From DYRG01 sp041161065 (lineage in GTDB: Bacteria; Pseudomonadota; Gammaproteobacteria; Beggiatoales; Beggiatoaceae): a DNA stretch of 64,000 nucleotides. This document shows, piece by piece, positions 34,448 through 42,289 of the stretch; within the stretch, counting starts at the first letter, position 1, and every line of letters starts with the position of its first letter. The DNA lies in NCBI GenBank assembly GCA_041161065.1, contig JBEAVE010000004.1:179777-243776 (forward strand). Reading direction: 5' to 3'. Both the position numbers and the translations under genes were made by a program. The notes beneath the pieces are model-generated. The model did no database searches. It was not told where the DNA came from and saw only the letters and a program-made list of their open reading frames with translations.

Positions 34448-34477
34448 AAAAAAGAAACCCTCCAAACGGAGGGCTTT
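34448..34477 (-). terminator. Terminator/attenuator between paralogues B and A
   Basis: On the minus strand CCCTCC-GTTT-GGAGGG is followed by TTTCTTTTTT. It stands between the two paralogous genes, so only part of the transcripts from B would reach A. Confidence 0.85.
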
Positions 34478-34490
34478 GATTAAATTTTAT

Positions 34491-34907
34491 TTAAGAAATT
34501 TCAGAGAACCATTTTGTTCCAAACAATCCACCTTCTTTAGCTTTCCAACCTTGATCAATCATCATATTTTTGAGGCGGCGGCGGATTTCTGATTCAGGCA
34601 CTCTTCCTCGCGAACCTTTTTTATACATTGCAACGGCATCTTCAAATTCTTTCTTATCGACTTTCCCGTCACTTGCAAACTGTTCTAACATATCTTTGCA
34701 ACGGGTTTCAACATCGCGTTCTACCACATAATCATTGGCAGAAGCAATCGATCGCATTACGGCAAGCGCATCATCGATAGCAATGTTTCTTTTCATGGCT
34801 TCTTCTAAAATTTTCTTTTCTTCTTTGCGATCAATGTATTTATCATCATAGACTTGCAATTTCACAAACTCACCGAGTTGGCGTTTAGCTTCTTCTGACA
34901 TACTCAT
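34491..34907 (-). CDS. Small acidic helical protein, paralogue B of a tandem pair
   Basis: 138 residues, first gene of the pair, AGGAGATTT ribosome site. It agrees with paralogue A in well over half of its positions, with the best conservation at the metal-loop-like segments DDKYIDRKEE and SDGKVDKKEF and the C-terminal GGLFGTKWFSEIS. It is predicted to be cytoplasmic and mostly helical. A TATAAT at 34945-34950 (minus strand) lies about 40 bases upstream, so it appears to be separately and perhaps strongly transcribed, just beyond the 6S RNA gene. No known domain is recognised; the EF-hand or TerB likeness is inference. Confidence 0.82.
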   Translation of the reverse strand: MSMSEEAKRQLGEFVKLQVYDDKYIDRKEEKKILEEAMKRNIAIDDALAVMRSIASANDYVVERDVETRCKDMLEQFASDGKVDKKEFEDAVAMYKKGSRGRVPESEIRRRLKNMMIDQGWKAKEGGLFGTKWFSEIS

Positions 34908-34944
34908 AGGAAATCTCCTTTCTGTGGAAATAAAAGTAACTGGG

Positions 34945-34950
34945 ATTATA
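34945..34950 (-). promoter_or_regulatory. -10 element before paralogue B
   Basis: A perfect TATAAT on the minus strand lies 38 bases before the start codon. No good -35 stands at the usual distance (TTTCCC is nearest), so it may need an activator. Confidence 0.4.
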
Positions 34951-35035
34951 CGTCGATTCTGGGAAACACGGGGATTTTTTTGCGTTGGAAACAGCGTTAG
35001 TCACGATTTAAATTTGAAAAACAGAAATAAGATAA

Positions 35036-35214
35036 GAGGCACTCCGTTTGATCACAGTATTCGAGCAGGCCTTGAAACCGAGTGTTCCAATGTGGGTACA
35101 TCGAGTGACGCATCAGGCTTCCCATCTCAAATGGGCTTGCACACCACGCCCCTGTTCTGTTCCCTTGACCATTTTTTAAGGCTCAAGTATTGAGCGAATA
35201 CCATGCGGAGTGCC
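35036..35214 (-). ncRNA. ssrS: 6S RNA (global regulator of sigma-70 RNA polymerase)
   Basis: This 300-base gap between cspA and paralogue B holds a ~180-base RNA that folds as one long interrupted hairpin. Ends GGCACUCCG and CGGAGUGCC close it, GUAUUCG pairs with CGAAUAC, GCCUU with AAGGC, GUGGUGUG with UGCGUCAC, and CCCAU-UUGAG-AUGGG forms the tip. Between them lies the large single-stranded bubble typical of 6S. The 3' half (GGGAAGCCU, ACAUUGGAAC, GGUUUCAAGG) resembles E. coli 6S. The position after zapA on the same strand is the conserved gammaproteobacterial place, here with cspA between. 6S traps housekeeping polymerase in starving cells. An open reading frame across the opposite strand is not credible. 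Confidence 0.8.
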
Positions 35215-35236
35215 GAAAAACTTTCAAATCAAAAAA

Positions 35237-35440
35237 TTACGCGAGTTTAACGTCTTTAGCTTGCAAACCCTTTGCGCCTCTTTCGATTTCGAACTCGACT
35301 TTTTGTCCTTCCGCTAACGTTCTGAATCCCGCGCCCTTAATCGCTGAAAAATGTACAAAAACGTCCTCACCACCGCCATCTTGGGTTAAAAAACCGAAGC
35401 CTTTCGACTCGTTAAACCACTTTACCGTACCTGTTGCCAT
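35237..35440 (-). CDS. Cold-shock-domain protein (CspA family)
   Basis: 67 residues. It shows GTVKWFNESKGFGFLTQDGGGEDVFVHFSAI with RNP1 (KGFGFL) and RNP2 (VFVHF). It binds single-stranded RNA or DNA and melts RNA structure. The ATG at 35440 is the standard start; ten residues of open frame upstream are not part of the family. The gene lies between zapA and the 6S RNA. Its transcript could run into 6S, which would need processing. Which csp paralogue of E. coli it matches cannot be told. Confidence 0.95.
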   Translation of the reverse strand: MATGTVKWFNESKGFGFLTQDGGGEDVFVHFSAIKGAGFRTLAEGQKVEFEIERGAKGLQAKDVKLA

Positions 35441-35466
35441 ACTTACTCGCCTTTCTCTTGAAAAAA

Positions 35467-35766
35467 TCAAACATCTGTATCGAGCGCGGCTTGGAGCTTT
35501 TGTTCTAAACGCCGCAAGTCGCCACTGTCGAGGTTAGTATAACGATTTTTTGACGTTTTGTGTTGTAAAAGTTCATGAACAATATTCAGTGCCGTCATCA
35601 CCAACAATCGCTCAGACCCAGACACCTTTCCTCGTTCGCGAACCTCTTGAATTTTCTCATTAAGATAAGTCGCACACGCCAACAAATCGTCCTGCTCATT
35701 GTCAGGGCAAGCCACCACATAATCTTTCTCTAAAATATGTAACGTAACATTTTTTGGACGTTTCAT
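35467..35766 (-). CDS. zapA: Cell division protein ZapA
   Basis: 99 residues from ATG 35766 (a TTG 12 bases upstream is also in frame). It has the typical N-terminal beta hairpin (KNVTLHILEKDYVVACPDNEQDDLLACATYLNEKI) and the C-terminal long helix. ZapA bundles FtsZ filaments at the division ring. Its linkage to 6S RNA downstream is the conserved ygfE-ssrS order. The start lies six bases downstream of the stop of the coiled-coil nuclease-like gene, so the two are probably translated from one message. zapB is not nearby. Confidence 0.92.
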   Translation of the reverse strand: MKRPKNVTLHILEKDYVVACPDNEQDDLLACATYLNEKIQEVRERGKVSGSERLLVMTALNIVHELLQHKTSKNRYTNLDSGDLRRLEQKLQAALDTDV

Positions 35767-35771
35767 GATAC

Positions 35772-36386
35772 TTACCAATGCCGCAACGGAGGATTAAGGA
35801 TTTCAATATGTTTGCCTTGCTGCGTGAGCAAAAACAAACCCTTTTCACTTATTTCTTCAACTAACTCTGGATAAGTTACCAAACTCGCAATTCCTGCGTA
35901 AATTTTGTAATTTTTGAAATGCGGAAAAAGAATCTTCAAATGCGGAATTTTCTTCTCAATCATTTTATCAACCAAATTAAGATGTGCTTTACTTTTAACC
36001 TCAATCAACGCCAGTGCATCACCATTAATCAAGACCAAATCAAATTCATCATGTACTTTACCTTTTTCTCCACTCAAATTACGATGAATCGTATCAAAAG
36101 TCATACCCGCAATTTGCCGATTTTTCTTCAAACTATTAAAGAAAAACTCCTCTGCTTCTTCTCCACGATTATTATTCACATCACCAAATAGTTTTGCAAT
36201 CTTATTCAGTTTCGCGTCAGTTTTCGCTAATTGGGCATCGGTTTTCGCCAATTGAGCATCAGTTTTCGCCAATTGGGCATCGGTTTTCGCCAATTGCGCT
36301 TCCAATTGAGCGTGACGGCGATCTTGTTCGGCAGATAATTTCGCCATAAAAGCCCAAAATTCTTGTTCATTTGTTACGCTATCCAT
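35772..36386 (-). CDS. Coiled-coil PD-(D/E)XK nuclease-like protein with heptad repeats
   Basis: 204 residues from ATG 36386, preceded by GGGAGAA at 7 bases (the ATG at 36401 has no ribosome site). Residues ~20-65 are a coiled coil made of four exact LAKTDAQ heptads. A restriction-like fold follows: GEEAEEFFFNSL, HDEFDLVLINGDALALIEVKSKAHL (Asp, then Glu-x-Lys, the nuclease signature) and a closing helix-strand part. This type is common in cyanobacteria and large sulfur bacteria and often called DUF3782-like; function unproven. It lies just before zapA on the same strand. The repeats can expand or shrink by slippage. Confidence 0.8.
   Translation of the reverse strand: MDSVTNEQEFWAFMAKLSAEQDRRHAQLEAQLAKTDAQLAKTDAQLAKTDAQLAKTDAKLNKIAKLFGDVNNNRGEEAEEFFFNSLKKNRQIAGMTFDTIHRNLSGEKGKVHDEFDLVLINGDALALIEVKSKAHLNLVDKMIEKKIPHLKILFPHFKNYKIYAGIASLVTYPELVEEISEKGLFLLTQQGKHIEILNPPLRHW
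36214..36297 (-). repeat. Four tandem 21-bp repeats coding for heptads
   Basis: Four direct 21-base units (GCATCGGTTTTCGCCAATTGG and close variants) fill 36214-36297 with only 1-3 changes between units. On the minus strand they encode the heptad LAKTDAQ. In-frame unit length keeps the reading frame after slippage, so the coiled-coil length may vary between strains. Confidence 0.9.
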
Positions 36387-36410
36387 TATTTTTTCTCCCA
36401 TATTTGTTGT

Positions 36411-37367
36411 TCAAACCAACACATATTTTTCTAAATACCAAATCAATACAACATAAAACAAAAACCAAATCACTAGAAAAACCATTTGAAATAAAAATGG
36501 CATAACGGACATTAACAAACTAGAAACACTGCACATTGCCATTAAAGCATATTCCAACAATACCGTTTTTCTATGTCCCCAACCTTTTAATTGTGTTAAA
36601 CGTTGATAATAATGAGATCGATGGGGCTTCCATATTTTTTCTTTTTTAATCAATCGCTTAAATAAAACAACGGTTGAATCGACAATAAACGGCGAAAAAG
36701 CTAACAAACCCAACCAGAAAGGAAATAACTGTAATTTTCCTCCCAATAAAATAAGCGTTGCCGCAAAGAAACCTAACACGGTTGCACCCGTATCTCCCAT
36801 AAAGATTTTTGCGGGCGGAAAATTAAACACTAGAAATCCTAAATTGCTCGCTGCAATTAACACATTCAAACCCATGAATAATGGCTGATCCATACCCAAG
36901 ATAGCTAATGTACCAAACCCCCAAACTGCCATGCCACTTGCAAACCCGTCCATTCCGTCCATGAAATTATATAAATTAACCGTCCAAACCACAAAAAAGA
37001 TTTGAATAATTATCGGAATGAAATCAATTTGAATATTTCCAATTGAAACCACAAAAAACGCCGCTAGAAACTGGACAATTAAACGCCAAATTGGAGAAAT
37101 TTCAAATGCGTCATCTAAGAATGCAATGCCTGCAATTAACGCTGATCCGCTTGCAATCCAAACCCAACCTTGCACTGTGCCATATAAAATAATCATGAGC
37201 CAATTTGTAATCACCAATGCAATTAAAATAGCTAGTCCACCCGTTTGTGGTGTTGCTCGAAAATGCAAAGAACGTTCATTAGGCATTGCTAAAAACCACG
37301 TTTGTTTGCTCAATAAAGCCGTTAAACTCGTAGCAATCATAAACGCTAAAAAAGAAAGAAAAATCAT
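36411..37367 (-). CDS. Undecaprenyl-phosphate sugar-phosphate transferase, WecA/WbpL-like
   Basis: 318 residues with about ten membrane helices. The polyprenyl-phosphate transferase motifs are present: LDDAFEISPIWRL (DDx2), NLYNFMDGMDGFASG, FPPAKIFMGDTGATVLG and HRSHYYQRL. Enzymes of this group start O-antigen or capsule repeat units by moving a sugar-1-phosphate onto undecaprenyl phosphate. The partner gene upstream (4-base overlap) is a sugar epimerase, a pair similar to the wbpV-wbpL module of Pseudomonas. MraY is excluded because of length and motif wording. Confidence 0.9.
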   Translation of the reverse strand: MIFLSFLAFMIATSLTALLSKQTWFLAMPNERSLHFRATPQTGGLAILIALVITNWLMIILYGTVQGWVWIASGSALIAGIAFLDDAFEISPIWRLIVQFLAAFFVVSIGNIQIDFIPIIIQIFFVVWTVNLYNFMDGMDGFASGMAVWGFGTLAILGMDQPLFMGLNVLIAASNLGFLVFNFPPAKIFMGDTGATVLGFFAATLILLGGKLQLFPFWLGLLAFSPFIVDSTVVLFKRLIKKEKIWKPHRSHYYQRLTQLKGWGHRKTVLLEYALMAMCSVSSLLMSVMPFLFQMVFLVIWFLFYVVLIWYLEKYVLV

Positions 37368-38206
37368 TTGTTAATTCCTAAAGCTAGATTATCCGGTTTG
37401 AAACCCCGCGCATCAAATCCAAAATCATCAATCGCTTGTTGTGCAGAAAAGCATAAATCTTGGTTCATTCTTTCTAGCATCGTTGAATTCAAATAGTGAA
37501 ATTTTGGGATTATTTTAAGTGCATTCAACCCTATTTTTAATACATTCATGGGCAATGTTAAAAAGCGCGGATTTTTATGTAGTTGTTCAAAAATAATCGT
37601 GAGCATTTGTTTGTAAGTTAAGGTATCTGAACCCGTTAAAAAATAGCGTTTGTAATAAGTTTTTTCATTCGTTAAAACTTGAATACAAGCCATTGCTAAA
37701 TCCTCCGCATGAACGGGTTGGCGAAATCCCTTTGCTTCTCCCATTAAAGGAAAGAAACGCCAACGCTGAATGAAATGACTTAAAACGGTAATATTCTTAT
37801 CCATTCCAGCCCCGTAAATTAAAGTTGGATAAAACAGTGTCCATTTGATATTTTTTTTCTCACAAAATGCTATAAAGTTTTCTTCTGCTTTAATGAGATT
37901 TTGGGCAATTTTTCTTTCATGAAGATTAGGAGAGTTTTCTTTGGTAAAACGGCTGGTTGAACTAAACGCAATCAATCGAGGAACAGAAATTTTTGGAAAT
38001 AGCGACAAATCCGCCAAATGAATCACATAATTTATTTCTGTAGAAATGGTTAAAGGAGAATGTAAATCTGCCTTTAACCAATGAATTTGTGGAGAGGAAA
38101 GTTGAGGTTGGCGACTCACCGCAATGATTTCACCTTGCAATAACGGCAATAGAAAATAACCAATTTGTCCCGTTGCGCCCGTTACTAATGTGCATTGAGA
38201 AATCAT
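37364..38206 (-). CDS. NAD-dependent sugar epimerase/dehydratase (extended SDR)
   Basis: 280 residues. The nucleotide loop is LVTGATGQIGYFLLPLL. A modified active site appears (IAFSSTSRFTKENS, then FYPTLIYGAGMDKNI) where the usual YxxxK is displaced; LHERKIAQNLIKAEE stands in its place. It probably acts on a nucleotide sugar feeding the transferase encoded next, with which it overlaps by 4 bases. Exact reaction unknown. The upstream small secreted protein also overlaps by 4 bases (ATGA). Confidence 0.85.
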   Translation of the reverse strand: MISQCTLVTGATGQIGYFLLPLLQGEIIAVSRQPQLSSPQIHWLKADLHSPLTISTEINYVIHLADLSLFPKISVPRLIAFSSTSRFTKENSPNLHERKIAQNLIKAEENFIAFCEKKNIKWTLFYPTLIYGAGMDKNITVLSHFIQRWRFFPLMGEAKGFRQPVHAEDLAMACIQVLTNEKTYYKRYFLTGSDTLTYKQMLTIIFEQLHKNPRFLTLPMNVLKIGLNALKIIPKFHYLNSTMLERMNQDLCFSAQQAIDDFGFDARGFKPDNLALGINK

Positions 38207-38484
38207 TTTTGATAAATAACTTCAATCAAATCGATAGGTTTTCCCCATTGTTTGAAACCTAATTTACCGCTTTTTAATTGAGCAGTTCCTCTCACTTTTA
38301 AGCCGTGCAATTTCAAACTATCGGGGAGGTTTGACGGTAAGTATTTTTGACCATTTTGATCTTGAATACCATAAAAGCCCCCTTCGATTTCTACAAAGAC
38401 CACTTCGCCCTGAAAAAGTAAAGAAGTTTCTCCCCCATAAACAGAAGAAAAGGTGAGCAATAATGAGAGGAAATACTTAAACAT
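38203..38484 (-). CDS. Small exported beta-rich protein of unknown function
   Basis: 93 residues. It has a signal peptide (MFKYFLSLLLTFSSVYGGE) and a mature part of ~70 residues with alternating strands (LFQGEVVFVEIEGGFYGIQDQNG, GLKVRGTAQLKSGKLGFKQWG). This resembles small OB-like barrels of secreted proteins. It lies end-to-end with clpA (last base of the stop touches) and overlaps the epimerase gene. I do not recognise the family. Confidence 0.7.
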   Translation of the reverse strand: MFKYFLSLLLTFSSVYGGETSLLFQGEVVFVEIEGGFYGIQDQNGQKYLPSNLPDSLKLHGLKVRGTAQLKSGKLGFKQWGKPIDLIEVIYQK

Positions 38485-40769
38485 TAGGCGATGTCCGTTG
38501 CGATTTCTGTGCGTTCATTGGGAATATATTGCAAAACTAAAGAACCTTGCTGCTCATCAACAATAATATGCCCACCCTTTTCTAATGATCCAAACAGTAA
38601 TTCTTCGGCGGCAGATTTCTTAATATTTTCTTGAATCAATCGTGCCATTGGACGCGCGCCCATTTGCGGATCATAACCTCGTTTTGCTAACCAAGATCGT
38701 GCATTTTCAGTGACTTCCAACGTAACGTGTTTAGGTTCTAATTGCGCTTCCAATTCAATAATAAATTTATCAACGACACTCATAATTGTTTCAAAATCGA
38801 GCGGAAGAAACTCAACAATAGCATCTAAACGATTGCGAAACTCCGGACTAAAGGATTTCTTAATCACATTCATTGCATCAGTGCGATGATTCTGGATTTG
38901 AAAACCCATTGACGCACGATTAGATTCTTGCGCGCCCGCATTGGTAGTCATCACAATAATGACATTTCTAAAATCGGTTTGTCGACCATTGGTATCGGTT
39001 AATGTGCCATGATCCATCACTTGCAATAACAAATTGAAAACATCTGGGTGCGCTTTTTCTATTTCATCTAACAAAAGAACCGCGTGAGGATGTTTGTTAA
39101 TTGCCTCAGTGAGCAACCCGCCTTGATCATAACCCACATAACCGGGCGGCGCACCAATCAAACGAGAAACCGTGTGGCGTTCCATATATTCCGACATATC
39201 AAAACGCACTAATTCAATGCCTAAAATCTTAGCAAGTTGTCGAGTAACTTCGGTTTTTCCTACCCCTGTTGGACCCGCAAGTAGAAATGATCCGATGGGT
39301 TTCTGGGGATTTGCCAAACCAGAACGCGCCATTTTAATTGCTGCCGCCAACGTTGAAATCGCTTTTTCTTGTCCAAAAACCACCATTTTCAAATCACGTT
39401 CTAAGTTTCTTAACAAATCTTTATCTGAAAGAGAAACGTTTTTCGGCGGAATCCGTGCAATCTTCGCAACGATTTCTTCAATATCCGTGACACTAATCGT
39501 TTTCTTTCGTTTTGAAGCAGGTTGTAATCGTTGTCTTGCTCCCGCTTCATCAATAATGTCGATGGCTTTGTCAGGCAAATGTCGATCGGTAATGTATTTA
39601 TCCGCTAATTCAACGGCGGCTCTTAAAGATTGTTTTGCATATTTGATTTGATGATGTTCCTCAAAACGGGATTTCAAACCATTCAAAATTTGCACGGTTT
39701 CATCAACCGATGGTGCAACAATATCAATCTTTTGAAAACGCCGCGCCAACGCATGATCTTTCTCAAAAATTCCTCGATATTCTTGATAGGTCGTTGAACC
39801 AATGCAACGTAATTCTCCCGAAGCTAATGCTGGTTTAATCAAATTAGAAGCGTCCATTGCCCCCCCAGAAGCCGAACCTGCACCAATGATCGTGTGGATT
39901 TCATCAATAAACAAAATTGAGCCTTCTTGTTTGCGCAATTGATTGACGACAGCTTTCAAACGTTTCTCAAAATCGCCGCGATATTTTGTTCCCGCAAGCA
40001 ATGCCCCTAAATCCAATGAATAAACGATACTATTTTCAATAATTTCAGGGACTTTCTTTTCAACAATTAAACGCGCTAATCCTTCTGCGATGGCGGTTTT
40101 TCCTACCCCTGCTTCTCCGACAAATAACGGATTATTTTTACGTCGACGACAGAGAATTTGTAAGGTTCTTTCGATTTCTAATTGACGACCAATTAGCGGA
40201 TCAATTTTGCCTTGTTTAGCGAGTTCATTTAAGTTAATGGTAAAAATATCTAAAGGATTTTTTTGAGGTGTACTTTCGGGTTGTTCTTCATCGGGATTTG
40301 GGTTATTTTCTTGCTGCTGTTGCTGACGTTCGAGATCAACTTTTGAAATGCCGTGAGAAATAAAATTTACTACATCTAAACGGGTGATCCGTTGTCTTTC
40401 TAAATAATAGACAGCTTGAGATTCTCGTTCTCCAAAAATAGCGACTAATACATTTGCACCAGAAACCTCTTTCTTACCCGATGATTGAACGTGTAAAACT
40501 GCGCGTTGTAATACCCGTTGAAATCCGATAGTGGGTTGTGTATCTCGATTATCGCGGCGACTTAAACGGGGGGTAGTTTCCTCTAAAAAAAGGGTTAGTT
40601 TTTGACGTAATTCATTCAAATCTGCTCCGCAAGCATTGAGAACATGCGCGGCGGCAGAATTATCTAATAAAGCCAATAACAAATGTTCTACCGTCATGAA
40701 TTCATGGCGTTTTTCGCGCGCCGATTGGAAAGCGGTATTAAGCGTGGTTTCTAATTCTTTACTGAGCAT
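38484..40769 (-). CDS. clpA: ATP-dependent Clp protease ATP-binding subunit ClpA
   Basis: 761 residues, close to E. coli (758). Two Clp_N repeats occupy ~1-145. The first AAA has GEAGVGKTAIAEGLA at ~215 and the second GPTGVGKTEVTRQLA at ~495 with DMSEYMERHTVSRLIGAPPGYVGYDQGG. The short middle part lacks the long ClpB coiled coil. It unfolds substrates for ClpP. AGGAGGAAG precedes the ATG. clpS lies 25 bases upstream, the conserved clpS-clpA pair. A low-complexity Gln/Glu/Pro insert (QQQQENNPNPDEEQPES) links N-domain and AAA1. Confidence 0.96.
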   Translation of the reverse strand: MLSKELETTLNTAFQSAREKRHEFMTVEHLLLALLDNSAAAHVLNACGADLNELRQKLTLFLEETTPRLSRRDNRDTQPTIGFQRVLQRAVLHVQSSGKKEVSGANVLVAIFGERESQAVYYLERQRITRLDVVNFISHGISKVDLERQQQQQENNPNPDEEQPESTPQKNPLDIFTINLNELAKQGKIDPLIGRQLEIERTLQILCRRRKNNPLFVGEAGVGKTAIAEGLARLIVEKKVPEIIENSIVYSLDLGALLAGTKYRGDFEKRLKAVVNQLRKQEGSILFIDEIHTIIGAGSASGGAMDASNLIKPALASGELRCIGSTTYQEYRGIFEKDHALARRFQKIDIVAPSVDETVQILNGLKSRFEEHHQIKYAKQSLRAAVELADKYITDRHLPDKAIDIIDEAGARQRLQPASKRKKTISVTDIEEIVAKIARIPPKNVSLSDKDLLRNLERDLKMVVFGQEKAISTLAAAIKMARSGLANPQKPIGSFLLAGPTGVGKTEVTRQLAKILGIELVRFDMSEYMERHTVSRLIGAPPGYVGYDQGGLLTEAINKHPHAVLLLDEIEKAHPDVFNLLLQVMDHGTLTDTNGRQTDFRNVIIVMTTNAGAQESNRASMGFQIQNHRTDAMNVIKKSFSPEFRNRLDAIVEFLPLDFETIMSVVDKFIIELEAQLEPKHVTLEVTENARSWLAKRGYDPQMGARPMARLIQENIKKSAAEELLFGSLEKGGHIIVDEQQGSLVLQYIPNERTEIATDIA

Positions 40770-40794
40770 ACTTCCTCCTCAAAATAGGTTTTTA

Positions 40795-41115
40795 CTAAGC
40801 GGCTTCCATCACGCACGCTAAGGGGTGTTGATGTTCACTTGCATAATCAATCACTTGTGTTACTTTTGTTTCTGCAATATCGCGCGTAAATACGCCGCAA
40901 ACGCCGCGTCCTTCGACATGAACTTGCAACATAATGCGCGTGGCTTTATGTCGATTCAAGTTAAAAAACTTTTCTAACACTTCAACCACAAAATCCATCG
41001 GGGTGTAATCATCGTTGAGCAAGACCACTTTATATAATTTAGGGGGTTTCAAACGGGGCGCGGCTTCTTGCACATCGACATCAGCGTCCGAGTTGGGAAT
41101 ATTTTGAATGCTCAA
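40795..41115 (-). CDS. clpS: ClpA adaptor ClpS
   Basis: 106 residues from a TTG start with GGAG 8 bases upstream; no ATG is available in frame before a stop. It has the ClpS core KLYKVVLLNDDYTPMDFVVEVLEKFF (the NDDYTPM segment contacts N-degron residues), HKATRIMLQVHVEGRGVCGVFTRDIAETK and the C-terminal ACVMEAA. ClpS delivers N-end-rule substrates to ClpAP. It is divergent from the HlyD-like gene. Confidence 0.94.
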   Translation of the reverse strand: MSIQNIPNSDADVDVQEAAPRLKPPKLYKVVLLNDDYTPMDFVVEVLEKFFNLNRHKATRIMLQVHVEGRGVCGVFTRDIAETKVTQVIDYASEHQHPLACVMEAA

Positions 41116-41234
41116 AAACTGACTCCATTGCCGTATTTATCAAAATACTTTATTGTTGATAGTCGACTGCGTTCTGTCAAGTTCAAAATCCATTTTTATT
41201 TTCTTTTTTCTTAGAAAGGCATAAACAACATTAT

Positions 41235-42170
41235 ATGAAACGTTATCTTTTGTTAGGCATTTTTTTATTTCAACCGATTTCAACTCAAGCCGTTTGGCAA
41301 GGTTATGTCGAAGGGGAGTTTCTATATTTATCTGTTCCGATCGCGGGGCGTTTGCAGCAATTAGCGGTTCAACGCGGACAAGTTGTTCAAGCGGGAGATT
41401 CATTATTTTCCTTAGAAAACCAACCCGAAACCTTTGCGGTTCAAGATGCTCAATTGAAAGTCTACAACGCGCAATCTAAATTACAAGATTTGCAAAAAGG
41501 ACAACGACCCAGCGAATTAGAAATCCTCAAAGCGAAAAGAAATCAAACACAGATTGATTTGTCGCTGTCTGAAAAAGAAGCGGCGCGAGTTGAAACTCTT
41601 TTTAAGAAAAATTTAATTCAAAAAGAAACCGTCGACAATGCACGCGCCACCATTCAACGTAATAAAGCCAAATTAGCCGAAACAGAAGCCCAATTACAAA
41701 CCGCTCAATTGGGTGGACGCGAAGACATTGTTAAAACCGCTGAAAACGATTTACAAATCGCCCAACTTGCTCTCCAAAAAGCGCAATGGACATTAGATCA
41801 GAAATCTTTATTTTCTCCACAATCTGGATTAGTGCATGAAACCTATTATCGGGAGGGAGAATGGTTGAATGCGGGCGCACCGGTTTTAGCTTTATTACCA
41901 CCGTCGGCAATTAAAATACGTTTCTATGTTTCAGAAAGCGTTTTGGGGGCATTACAAATAGGGCAACTTGTTCACATTCATTGCGACAGTTGCTCTGATC
42001 ATTTAACGGCGAACATTAGTTTCATTTCAACACAAGCAGAATACACGCCGCCGGTGCTTTATAATTTGGAAAATCGAGCAAAATTGGTGTGGCGAATCGA
42101 AGCGCGTCCGTCTTCTGTTGAAATTGCGCAACGCTTACACGTTGGACAACCCGTTGATGTGTTTCAATAA
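41235..42170 (+). CDS. HlyD/EmrA-like periplasmic adaptor
   Basis: 311 residues. It has an N-terminal signal (MKRYLLLGIFLFQPISTQAV), then half a lipoyl domain (VSVPIAGRLQQLAVQRGQVVQAGDSLFSLENQ). A long coiled-coil hairpin at ~65-155 (QDAQLKVYNAQSKLQ through AETEAQLQTAQ), the second lipoyl half (LFSPQSGLVHETYYREGEWLNAGAPVLALLPP) and a beta barrel complete the fold. It should bridge an inner-membrane exporter with a TolC-like channel. No ABC transporter or outer-membrane factor is encoded next to it; mdh follows 119 bases later. Confidence 0.88.
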   Translation: MKRYLLLGIFLFQPISTQAVWQGYVEGEFLYLSVPIAGRLQQLAVQRGQVVQAGDSLFSLENQPETFAVQDAQLKVYNAQSKLQDLQKGQRPSELEILKAKRNQTQIDLSLSEKEAARVETLFKKNLIQKETVDNARATIQRNKAKLAETEAQLQTAQLGGREDIVKTAENDLQIAQLALQKAQWTLDQKSLFSPQSGLVHETYYREGEWLNAGAPVLALLPPSAIKIRFYVSESVLGALQIGQLVHIHCDSCSDHLTANISFISTQAEYTPPVLYNLENRAKLVWRIEARPSSVEIAQRLHVGQPVDVFQ

Positions 42171-42289
42171 ACCCATTAAAAAATGAGGAGTTGTGCAGTG
42201 CATTAAAATGTTGTGTAAAGATTGAATAATTGGCATATAATAATCGTTTATCCTTACTTTTTTGATGCCCCCTTTTGAGGAGTTTATAG

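Noticed and set aside
34924..35193. 89-codon open frame across the region after paralogue B on the plus strand
   Set aside because: It lies opposite the promoter of paralogue B and the 6S RNA; it has no ribosome site and an unlikely composition.
36214..36297. Possible CRISPR-like array because of regularly spaced repeats
   Set aside because: The units are contiguous without spacers, in frame and encode protein heptads.
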